From Caldisericia bacterium (lineage in GTDB: Bacteria; Caldisericota; Caldisericia; B22-G15): a stretch of DNA of 6,687 nucleotides. Positions 1-5,886 of the stretch are shown piece after piece; positions within the stretch are counted from its first letter, which is position 1, and every line of letters begins with the position of its first letter. Made by a program: the position numbers and the translations under genes. The notes below the pieces were generated by a model that saw only the letters and a list, made by a program, of their open reading frames with translations, searched no databases and had not been told where the DNA came from. The DNA is taken from positions 1-6,687 of the forward strand of contig JAGGSY010000066.1 in NCBI GenBank assembly GCA_021158845.1, written 5' to 3'.

Positions 1-1
1 G

Positions 2-184
2 AAACTCTACAAGCTTGAAGGAGAGTTTATAAAGGCAGGAATAGAATACATGTGGCGACTTCCATTTACGAGACTTGGAGACCCAGATGAGGTGGCGAGG
101 ATTGTCCTTGTTCTTGCGAGCGACTTTTCCACATATGTCAACGGTACCCTTGTTGTAGTTGACGGAGGCTTCCTCTCCGCATAA
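2..184 (+). CDS. Short-chain dehydrogenase/reductase, C-terminal fragment
   Basis: Only the last 60 codons are present; the gene begins before the window. The reading frame ends at TAA 182-184. The visible protein has the classic C-terminal SDR pattern: LPFTRLGDPDEVARIVLVLASD, a form of the family's P-x-x-R-x-G-x-P-x-E-V-A segment, followed by STYVNGTLVVVDGGFLSA, which matches the S-x-Y-x-x-G-x-x-x-x-V-D-G-G cofactor-domain ending. Family knowledge makes it an NAD(P)H-dependent oxidoreductase of the classical FabG-like type, cytosolic and usually tetrameric. The substrate cannot be told because the Rossmann glycine motif and the catalytic Ser-Tyr-Lys lie outside the window. Its GC content is about 47% by hand count, higher than the genes downstream. 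It is separated from the next operon by a weak terminator and a new promoter, so it is probably a separate transcription unit. Confidence 0.85.
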   Translation, partial: KLYKLEGEFIKAGIEYMWRLPFTRLGDPDEVARIVLVLASDFSTYVNGTLVVVDGGFLSA

Positions 185-189
185 GTTTT

Positions 190-211
190 AATGGAGTAGT
201 TTCCATTTTTT
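190..211 (+). terminator. Weak rho-independent terminator after the SDR gene
   Basis: A 6-bp stem (AATGGA 190-195 with TCCATT 202-207) closes a 6-base loop and runs straight into a T tract ending at 211. It sits 5 bases past the SDR stop codon, where a terminator is expected. The stem is short and AT-rich, so it may be leaky. Confidence 0.45.
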
Positions 212-243
212 GATTTTAAATTCCTGGTTTAAGTAATAGAATT

Positions 244-271
244 TTGAAAATTTTATTTTTTGTTGTATAGT
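244..271 (+). promoter_or_regulatory. Candidate sigma-70-type promoter of the ribU operon
   Basis: TTGAAA at 244-249 resembles a -35 box and TATAGT at 266-271 a -10 box (5 of 6 matches), with a 16-base spacer. Initiation would fall around 277-280, just before the riboswitch P1 stem begins at 287, which supports the assignment. A second possible -10, TATGAT at 276-281, has a poorer -35. Confidence 0.5.
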
Positions 272-286
272 AATTTATGATAAAAA

Positions 287-421
287 AACCTTCGGGGTCG
301 GGTGGAATTCCCTACCGGTGGTAATGGGTCCTTTGGACCTTAGCCCACGAGCCTCCCTAAGGGGAGGCAGATTCAGGTGAGATTCCTGAGCCGACGGTGA
401 AAGTCCGGATGGGAGAAGGTT
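287..421 (+). promoter_or_regulatory. FMN riboswitch (RFN element)
   Basis: The segment matches the conserved FMN aptamer: TTCGGGGTCGGGTGGAATTC near 291, ACCGGTGGTAATGGG near 314, CCCACGAGCC near 345, GCAGATTCAGGTGAGATTCC near 367, then GCCGACGGTGAAAGTCCGGA and the terminal TGGGAGAAGG. The closing stem P1 pairs 287-293 with 415-421 (7 bp). Internal hairpins are visible: 351-356 with 363-368, the GGTCC/GGACC stem-loop around 327-339, and CAGG/CCTG around 374-388. FMN binding stabilises P1 and normally represses riboflavin synthesis or import genes. Here it lies directly upstream of ribU, which is fully consistent. The expression platform is described in a separate entry. Confidence 0.97.
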
Positions 422-444
422 CCCTCCCCGAAGAAAAGGAGGGA
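411..444 (+). promoter_or_regulatory. Riboswitch expression platform: Shine-Dalgarno sequestering hairpin
   Basis: TCCCTCC (421-427) is perfectly complementary to GGAGGGA (438-444), which contains the Shine-Dalgarno of ribU 4 bases before its ATG at 448. There is no T tract after the hairpin, so control is more likely at translation than by termination. The anti-SD strand can alternatively pair with GGGAG (411-415, using 424-428) or with GGGGAGG (361-367, using 423-429). Both donors are aptamer segments, so FMN binding would free the anti-SD strand to hide the ribosome binding site. The pairing is read directly; the switching model is inferred. Confidence 0.75.
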
Positions 445-447
445 TTT

Positions 448-993
448 ATGAAGAAGAGTCTTAGAGATCTTATGTATGGGGCTTTGCTTTCAGCCCTTGC
501 TTTCGTTTCTATGTATCTAATTCAAATTCCAATCTTTCCAGCTGCACCCTATCTTCAGTTTGATCCATCAGAGATCTTCTCTCTCTTTGCAGCTTTCTTT
601 ATTTCTCCATTGATGGGTGTTCTTGTTACCCTTGTAAAAGTGATTCTATTTTATCTTGTAAAGCAGAGTGGAGGTATTATTGGTTCAATCTTGAACTTTC
701 TTGCAGTATCAAGTTTTGTGTATGTAGCCGGTGTAATTTACAGAAAGAGAAAGAGTTTTCTCCTGCCACTTGTTATGGGAACCCTTGTTAGAGTTGTTGT
801 AATGATTCCATCAAACATCTTTTTTCTTCCCCTATACCTTGGAGTCCCTGTAAAGGATGTAGCAGTTTATCTCTATTCAATTAACATCCCCTTTAATGTA
901 ATTGTGAGTGGTATAAATGGCTTCCTGTTTGTTATAATTGTTTATAGTTTAAGGAGGATTCCTGAGCTCAAGAAGATACTGGGTAATGCTTGA
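448..993 (+). CDS. ribU: Riboflavin ECF transporter S component RibU
   Basis: This is a 181-residue, very hydrophobic protein with about six predicted membrane segments, the usual size and shape of an ECF substrate-binding (S) subunit. Residues 35-70 (YLQFDPSEIFSLFAAFFISP and the following VLVTLVKVIL) match the RibU-type region near the end of the second membrane segment. The FMN riboswitch immediately upstream makes riboflavin the expected substrate. The start is ATG 448, preceded by AGGAGGG at 437-443. An in-frame GTG at 397 would lie inside the riboswitch and is rejected. No EcfA/EcfA'/EcfT energising genes are nearby, so it probably uses a shared module encoded elsewhere. The stop overlaps the radical SAM start by 8 bases (986-993). 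Confidence 0.92.
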   Translation: MKKSLRDLMYGALLSALAFVSMYLIQIPIFPAAPYLQFDPSEIFSLFAAFFISPLMGVLVTLVKVILFYLVKQSGGIIGSILNFLAVSSFVYVAGVIYRKRKSFLLPLVMGTLVRVVVMIPSNIFFLPLYLGVPVKDVAVYLYSINIPFNVIVSGINGFLFVIIVYSLRRIPELKKILGNA

Positions 994-2692
994 CGAAAAG
1001 GAACTCCTCTCCTTAAGAAAGCCTGCAAGATACATAGGAGAGGAGTGGAATGAGGTAAAGAAGGATTGGAATAATAAAATCAGGGTAGCACTTTCCTACC
1101 CTGATTTTTATGAGGTGGGGATGTCCAATCTTGGACTCTCCATTCTCTATCATCTCATAAATGAGAGGAAAGATTCTCTATGTGAAAGAGTTTTTCTTCC
1201 TGACATAGATTTTGAAAATCTTCTAATTAAGAAAGATATCCCTCTATTTTCCCTTGAATCAAAAAGACCTATTAAGGATTTCCATATCTTTGGAGTTAGT
1301 ATACAGACAGAGTTAACATATACGAACTTTTTAAACCTCTTGTATCTTTCAAAAATTCCAATTTTCTCAAAGGAGAGAAAGGATTTCCCTGTAGTTATAG
1401 TTGGAGGACCATCTGCTTTAAATCCTATGCCTCTTTTACCCTTTGTTGATGCCTTTGTCATTGGTGAAGGTGAGGAGGTTGTAGGGGAGATAATTGATGA
1501 GTTTGTATTGGATAGAGAGGAGTTTCTTAAAAGGATTTCAAATATAAGAGGGGTCTTTGTTCCAAAATTTGGAATAAAAAAGGTTGAAAAAAGGTATGTA
1601 AAGGACCTTGATAAGGCATACTTCCCTGTAAAACCGATAGTCCCCTATACAGAGGTTATTCATGAGAGGGCAGTGGTTGAAATATTCAGAGGGTGTGATA
1701 GAGGTTGTAGGTTCTGTATATCTGGAATGGAGAAGAGACCAAGGAGGGAGAGGAGTGTTAAAAATATACTCTCTCTGACGAAAAAGATACTTAAAAATAC
1801 TGGATTTGAAGAGGTTTCTCTTCTCTCCCTCTCTACATCTGATTATTCAAACATCCTTCCACTGGTTGAAGGTTTGAGGGAGATTACAAAGGATAAAAAG
1901 ATTTCTGTTTCCCTTCCCTCTCTGAGGATTGATAACTTCTCCCTTCAGATACTTGATATTATAGATACAGGAAGAAAGACAACCCTTACCTTTGCACCTG
2001 AAGCAGGGACTGAGAGGTTGAGGAATGTTATAAACAAACCAATTAAGGATGATGACATTTTTTCTGTTGTAGGGGAGGCAGTTAAGAAGGGATGGAGGAA
2101 GATAAAGTTTTACTTTATGATTGGTTTACCCACAGAGACCATGGAGGATATAGAGGGGATAGTTGATATTGTAAGAAGGATAAGGATGGAGAATAAAAGA
2201 ATCACTCTTCACCTCTCCATCAATCCCTTTATCCCAAAGCCATTTACACCCTTTCAATGGGAGAAATTTTTATCAAAGGAAGACTACCTTAAAAAGAGAA
2301 ATTTTTTAAAGAGGAATATAAAGGGGATAAGACTCTCCTTCAGGACATGGGAAGAATCATTTGTTGAAGCTCTTCTTTCAAGGGGTGATAGAGAATTGGC
2401 TAAGGTAATTTACGATGTCTGGAAAAGGGGAGGAAAGTATGAGACATGGAGTGAAAAATTTGATTTTAGTTTGTGGAAGGAAAGTCTTAAAGGAAAGGAG
2501 GAACTTTACAGAAAAATTCTTGATGGTTTTCCCGAGGAGGAGATCCTTCCATGGGATTTTATAGATATAGGTATAAACAAAGGATTCCTTAGGGTTGAAA
2601 GGAAAAGAGCGAGGATGGAAAAGGTAACCTATCCATGCTTTGGTGATTTAAAGAAATGCACTGGATGTGGAATATGCTTCAGAGGATGGTAA
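986..2692 (+). CDS. TIGR03960-family B12-binding-like radical SAM protein
   Basis: This 568-residue protein matches the TIGR03960 family along its length. The N-terminus carries KPARYIGEEWN and SYPDFYEVGMSNLGLSILYHL. A B12-binding-like region covers roughly residues 30-175 but has no DxHxxG cobalamin-ligand motif. The radical SAM core starts at FRGCDRGCRFC with cluster ligands C237, C241 and C244 (CxxxCxxC). Further family motifs are SLLSLSTSDYS, FAPEAGTERLRNVINK and KFYFMIGLPTET. The tail has C551, C558, C561 and C564, which could hold a second Fe-S cluster. Family members are cytosolic and of unknown reaction, and often neighbour DUF2344 and RNase E/G or ribosomal protein genes. The start fits the family N-terminus, though the ribosome site is weak; translation is probably coupled to ribU through the ATGCTTGA overlap. 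Confidence 0.93.
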   Translation: MLDEKELLSLRKPARYIGEEWNEVKKDWNNKIRVALSYPDFYEVGMSNLGLSILYHLINERKDSLCERVFLPDIDFENLLIKKDIPLFSLESKRPIKDFHIFGVSIQTELTYTNFLNLLYLSKIPIFSKERKDFPVVIVGGPSALNPMPLLPFVDAFVIGEGEEVVGEIIDEFVLDREEFLKRISNIRGVFVPKFGIKKVEKRYVKDLDKAYFPVKPIVPYTEVIHERAVVEIFRGCDRGCRFCISGMEKRPRRERSVKNILSLTKKILKNTGFEEVSLLSLSTSDYSNILPLVEGLREITKDKKISVSLPSLRIDNFSLQILDIIDTGRKTTLTFAPEAGTERLRNVINKPIKDDDIFSVVGEAVKKGWRKIKFYFMIGLPTETMEDIEGIVDIVRRIRMENKRITLHLSINPFIPKPFTPFQWEKFLSKEDYLKKRNFLKRNIKGIRLSFRTWEESFVEALLSRGDRELAKVIYDVWKRGGKYETWSEKFDFSLWKESLKGKEELYRKILDGFPEEEILPWDFIDIGINKGFLRVERKRARMEKVTYPCFGDLKKCTGCGICFRGW

Positions 2693-2702
2693 AATAAGTG
2701 AG

Positions 2703-3320
2703 ATGAGAGTGAGAGTGGAGTATGGAAAGGAAGGAGCACTTATCTTTATCTCTCACCTTGATCTTGTAAGGGTGTGGGAGAGACTCTTAAGGAGAACAGA
2801 CCTTCCCTTAAGATTCACAGAAGGTTTTAATCCAAGAGTTAAAATGGATTTCTGTCCACCCCTTCCCATGGGGGTTGTTGGTGAGAATGAGGTGATGGAT
2901 TTTTATCTTATAAAAGAAGTTGAAATTGAAGAAATCAAGAGAAGATTAAAGGAAAACGCTCCAGATGGGATGAAGATAAAAAGGGTTAGAATTACACCAG
3001 AGAATTCTCCATCCCTCTTTTCCCTTACAACTCATTTTGAGATAGAGTTCTTTGGAAAAGGTATTAAAAGTTTGAACCTTAAAGATTTGACAATAACAAG
3101 AGTGAATAAAAAGGGAAAGAAAAGAGAGTTTGAGCTTAAAAGAATCATTCTCCTTGAAGAGGAGAAAAGAAAGGGTAAAAGAATTATTATGAGAAATGAA
3201 GGAATTGGGCTTTCAGATATAGTGAAGTTTCTAAAGGAAAAAGGGTTAATTGATAGAGTTATTAGAAAAAATTTATTAATAGATATAGGAGGAAGGTTTG
3301 TCCCACTCTTTGGAATATGA
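2703..3320 (+). CDS. TIGR03936/DUF2344 radical-SAM-associated protein
   Basis: This 205-residue protein starts MRVRVEYGKEGALIFISHLDLVR and continues with a segment containing LPLRFTEGFNPR and then FCPPLPMGVVGENEVMDF. These are hallmark positions of DUF2344 (TIGR03936). The family nearly always sits beside, or is fused to, the TIGR03960 radical SAM protein, and a joint role is inferred; the biochemical function is not established. ATG 2703 is preferred because it aligns with the family N-terminus and leaves a 10-base gap to the previous stop. A longer frame opening at GTG 2667 would overlap the radical SAM gene and add 12 unrelated residues. The ribosome site is weak (AGAGGA at 2681-2686 is far upstream), so coupling to the upstream gene is likely. 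The Lys/Arg-rich segment around residues 135-165 is typical of the organism's composition. Confidence 0.88.
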   Translation: MRVRVEYGKEGALIFISHLDLVRVWERLLRRTDLPLRFTEGFNPRVKMDFCPPLPMGVVGENEVMDFYLIKEVEIEEIKRRLKENAPDGMKIKRVRITPENSPSLFSLTTHFEIEFFGKGIKSLNLKDLTITRVNKKGKKREFELKRIILLEEEKRKGKRIIMRNEGIGLSDIVKFLKEKGLIDRVIRKNLLIDIGGRFVPLFGI

Positions 3321-4176
3321 ACTCACCGTTTTTGGAAGTTTCAGTTTTGATTTAATTGAGCTTCCATCTGGGGAAAAGATTAAATGTGCAGGTGGTAGTG
3401 GAAATTATTTTTCCCTCTCTGCGTATCTTGCTGGAGCAAGTGTTGTGCCAGTGGGATATTTATCCAGTGGAATTAAAGAGGATACTATAAAAAAGATAGA
3501 GAAGAAACTTCCCCTTAAATACCTTAAGAGGGATGGAGATATATCATTTCATATAAGGTATGATGAGAACTGGAATGACCACTATTTAAAAGATATTGAT
3601 AGAGATATTGAAATATTTGATTATAAGAGTATTCCTGAAACTCCCTTTGTCCATGTGGCAGTTATATCAGATGAGAGGCATCAGCTTGAGATTTTAAAAT
3701 ATTTCAAAGAGAGAGGTAGTTTTGTTTCTTCTGGAACATACCTTTTGAGGATAAAGAGGGAGAGGGAGAATGTCATTAAGACCATAGAGGTATCTGACCT
3801 GTTTTTCCTAAATAAGCTTGAGGCACTGACCCTTTCTGGTTCTGATAGTTTCAATGATGCCCTCTCTTTCTTCTCAAGGATGAACAAGATGATAGTTATA
3901 ACAAGAGGAAAGGATGGAGCAGTTTTTGTTAAGGGAAAGGAGATCCATGAGGTTAATTGTGTTCAACCTGAAAGAGTAAAAGATGTCACTGGAGCAGGTG
4001 AATCTTTTGCTGGAGGTTTTGTTGGTTCATTTATAAGATACAGAGACCCTTTTCTTTCCTTAAAATTTGGTTCAACCCTTTCCTCCTTTGTTATTGAAGA
4101 TTTTGGTATAAACAGACTCCTTGAGATAGAAAGAGAAGATGTAATTAGGAGGTTAAAGGAGGCGTACAATGATTAA
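3298..4176 (+). CDS. PfkB (ribokinase)-family kinase, atypical GAGE active-site motif
   Basis: This 292-residue protein has the PfkB layout: VFGSFSFDLIEL (residues 11-22) as first strand, the substrate-side CAGGSGNYFSLSAYLAG (30-46), LNKLEALTLSG (171-181, the N-x-x-E motif), VITRGKDGAVF (200-210) and the C-terminal signature DVTGAGESFAGGF (229-241). These proteins phosphorylate sugars or nucleosides with ATP; the substrate here is not identifiable. The signature normally reads GAGD, with Asp as catalytic base; here position 235 is Glu (GAA). The start is TTG 3298, placed 5 bases after AGGAGG at 3287-3292, giving a 23-base overlap with the DUF2344 gene. No ATG in frame precedes the first strand. 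The end overlaps the next gene by 8 bases. Confidence 0.85.
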   Translation: MSHSLEYELTVFGSFSFDLIELPSGEKIKCAGGSGNYFSLSAYLAGASVVPVGYLSSGIKEDTIKKIEKKLPLKYLKRDGDISFHIRYDENWNDHYLKDIDRDIEIFDYKSIPETPFVHVAVISDERHQLEILKYFKERGSFVSSGTYLLRIKRERENVIKTIEVSDLFFLNKLEALTLSGSDSFNDALSFFSRMNKMIVITRGKDGAVFVKGKEIHEVNCVQPERVKDVTGAGESFAGGFVGSFIRYRDPFLSLKFGSTLSSFVIEDFGINRLLEIEREDVIRRLKEAYND

Positions 4177-5143
4177 AATAAACAGCAGTAAAGTTAATGA
4201 ATTGGGAAGGTTTCTTAAGGATAGGAGAATAAGTTTTAGGGTTCTACCGGGGATAGATAGGGCGAAGACAAAAGAGGAGGCAAGGGAGAGACTTACCCTT
4301 CTTTTCTATGTGGATGCCATATGCCACCAAACCCAGAATTTCTCAGGAGTTGTTGATGGAGTTTTTAAAAGGGGATGGGATTTTCTCCTCTCATCCTTTT
4401 TAGAGGAGAAGAGAAGGGATCCAGAATTTATAAGTGTTGAAAGGATGATGAGGATTAAAGGTTCTGATTTAAAGAGGATCTTTAAAGGTTCTGGCGATAG
4501 ATACTATGAGAGAGCCTATCTACTTAGAAATGCAGCAAGGATTTTAAAGAGGGATTTTTCCTCTGATGTGATGAAGATAAACGAGATTTCAGAAGGATTT
4601 ATAAAGAGAGAAGATGGACTGGGTATGATTGATCTATTTCATAGATTTAAAGCCTACTCAGATCCCTTATCAAAAAAGACATTTCTATTTTTAAACATTG
4701 CAAAGAAGGTTGGTTTCTGGGAGATTAAGGACGAGGAGAATCTATGGACACCTGTGGATTATCATCTTGAGAGAGTCTCTTTAAGAATTGGAATTGTTGA
4801 TGTGGAAGATCCATTAAGGAGGAAACTTCTTGATGGAAGGAGAGTTTTTCTCACAGAGGATTTAAGGTTAAGGAAGATGATTGGTGATGCTGTGAAAAGG
4901 GTTTCAGAGATTTCTGGTATTCCCATTGAGAAACTTGACCAACTCTTCTGGTCTCTTGGAAGGAGCCTTTGCTTGAAGAGTGGAGCAAAGTGCGAAGGGA
5001 CTAATGAAAAAAACTGCACCCTCACCCTTATAACAGGAATTCCATGCGATAAAAGGTGTATATTTAGCGAGGTGTGCCTTGCTTACAGAGATGAGGAGAG
5101 AAGAAATTTTAAAGAATCCAATGTCTTTACCATATACTATTAA
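4169..5143 (+). CDS. Unrecognised protein resembling HhH-GPD/AGOG DNA glycosylases, with Cys-rich C-terminus
   Basis: I do not recognise this 324-residue family with certainty. Residues 166-210 read DPLSKKTFLFLNIAKK and later WTPVDYHLERVSLRIGIV, which resembles the lysine (K169 or K170) and aspartate (D197) segments of HhH-GPD glycosylase/lyases such as EndoIII and archaeal AGOG. Residues 249-266 (SGIPIEKLDQLFWSLGRS) also recall the AGOG tail. The C-terminus carries C268, C275, C283, C293, C297 and C303, a possible Fe-S loop, although spacing differs from the canonical Cx6Cx2Cx5C. Base excision, or cleavage of another N-glycosidic bond, is therefore an inference. ATG 4169 follows AAAGGAGG at 4155-4162 and overlaps the kinase stop by 8 bases, implying co-translation. 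No signal peptide or membrane segment is seen, so it is cytosolic. Confidence 0.6.
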   Translation: MIKINSSKVNELGRFLKDRRISFRVLPGIDRAKTKEEARERLTLLFYVDAICHQTQNFSGVVDGVFKRGWDFLLSSFLEEKRRDPEFISVERMMRIKGSDLKRIFKGSGDRYYERAYLLRNAARILKRDFSSDVMKINEISEGFIKREDGLGMIDLFHRFKAYSDPLSKKTFLFLNIAKKVGFWEIKDEENLWTPVDYHLERVSLRIGIVDVEDPLRRKLLDGRRVFLTEDLRLRKMIGDAVKRVSEISGIPIEKLDQLFWSLGRSLCLKSGAKCEGTNEKNCTLTLITGIPCDKRCIFSEVCLAYRDEERRNFKESNVFTIYY

Positions 5144-5146
5144 ATA

Positions 5147-5713
5147 ATGAATCCATTAACTCTGTTTATAATTGCAGTTAGTTTATCAATGGACTCCATG
5201 GCTTCCTCCATAGGTATGACAGCGTCTCTTAAGGAGAAACTTTTTAAGGACATTTTAAAAATTTCCCTCTCCCTATCAATAACCCAATCTTTAATGGCTG
5301 TCCTTGGGTGGATTCTTGGGGATAATCTCTATGAGATTATAAAACCAGTAGATCACTGGGTTGCATTATCCCTCCTCCTCTTTGTTGGTCTGAGGATGAT
5401 CTATGAAGGGATAAAGGATGGCGAGATAAAGATAAAGCGTTTCAGTGGAAGTCCCCTCTTTTTAATTCTTATCTCCATTGCCACAAGCATTGATGCCTTT
5501 GCTGTTGGATTCTCCCTCTCCATAATAGGAGTATCAATCCTCCTTCCAGCGTTTGTGATATTCCTTGTGACTTTCTTTATAACATTTACCTCAAGCTCAA
5601 TATCTTCAAATTTTCTTAAAAGGTTTGAAAGGATTTCCACAATAATCGGGGGAAGTATTCTAATAATAATAGGATTTACAATATTTATAGAACACACAAT
5701 AAAGAATATTTAA
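5147..5713 (+). CDS. mntP: Manganese efflux pump MntP family protein
   Basis: This 188-residue integral membrane protein has six likely membrane helices and two internal repeats, each with the family's acidic motif: SLSMDSMASSIGMTASL near residues 13-29 and SIATSIDAFAVGFSLSI near 110-126. These Asp residues are the ones needed for Mn(II) export in characterised MntP proteins (family knowledge). Length and topology are normal. The first motif has Ser where many members have Ala (SMDAFA becomes SMDSMA). The gene starts 3 bases after the preceding stop with no recognisable Shine-Dalgarno, so translation is probably coupled. No yybP-ykoY manganese riboswitch is visible, so expression depends on the operon. 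The stop codon overlaps the opposing ribbon-helix-helix gene. Confidence 0.88.
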   Translation: MNPLTLFIIAVSLSMDSMASSIGMTASLKEKLFKDILKISLSLSITQSLMAVLGWILGDNLYEIIKPVDHWVALSLLLFVGLRMIYEGIKDGEIKIKRFSGSPLFLILISIATSIDAFAVGFSLSIIGVSILLPAFVIFLVTFFITFTSSSISSNFLKRFERISTIIGGSILIIIGFTIFIEHTIKNI

Positions 5714-5886
5714 CCTTCCTCTATGAATTTCTCTACTGCCTTTTCAAATAGTTCTGAAAGTTTCATGTCATGTTGGACTGCATAGATCTTTGCCTTCTTA
5801 ATCAACTCCTTGTTTATGTAAAGAGTTAGAGTCTTCTTTTTAAGCCTCGCCGATTCCTTAAGTTTATCCAGGTAGCTTTCCTTCAT
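5710..5886 (-). CDS. Small ribbon-helix-helix DNA-binding protein, probable partner of ParA
   Basis: This 58-residue gene is read on the minus strand from ATG at 5886 to TAA at 5710-5712. Its product has a basic N-terminal tail (MKESYLDKLKESARLKKK), then a beta strand KTLTLYI, helix NKELIKKAKIYAVQHD and a second helix starting MKLSELFEKAVEKFIEE, the exact outline of a ribbon-helix-helix (MetJ/Arc/CopG) domain. Such proteins dimerise and insert the beta ribbon in the DNA major groove. It overlaps the 3' end of parA by 23 bases and has a ribosome site GAGAGG 7 bases before the ATG. Gene order parA then RHH is that of type Ib partition systems (ParF-ParG, delta-omega), so it likely binds the centromere and represses the cassette. 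A plain antitoxin or regulator role is the alternative. Confidence 0.85.
   Translation of the reverse strand: MKESYLDKLKESARLKKKTLTLYINKELIKKAKIYAVQHDMKLSELFEKAVEKFIEEG

Noticed and set aside
351..368. GC-rich hairpin considered as an independent terminator
   Set aside because: It is an internal stem of the FMN aptamer and is not followed by a T tract.
397..447. In-frame N-terminal extension of ribU from GTG 397
   Set aside because: It would translate the conserved 3' part of the FMN aptamer and the SD hairpin; ATG 448 has a perfect SD and fits RibU length.
1150..1461. Minus-strand open frame inside the radical SAM gene
   Set aside because: It is antisense to a strongly conserved coding region and has no recognisable domain or ribosome site.
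2667..2702. GTG start for the DUF2344 gene, overlapping the radical SAM gene
   Set aside because: The 12 extra residues do not match the family; MRVRVEY at 2703 does.
2660..2710. Possible frameshift splitting a fused radical SAM-DUF2344 protein
   Set aside because: Both proteins end and start at the expected family boundaries, and separate adjacent genes are common for this pair.
5401..5697. Minus-strand open frame opposite mntP, initially considered as a third gene of the parA cassette
   Set aside because: It is antisense to the conserved second MntP repeat, and its product resembles no protein family.
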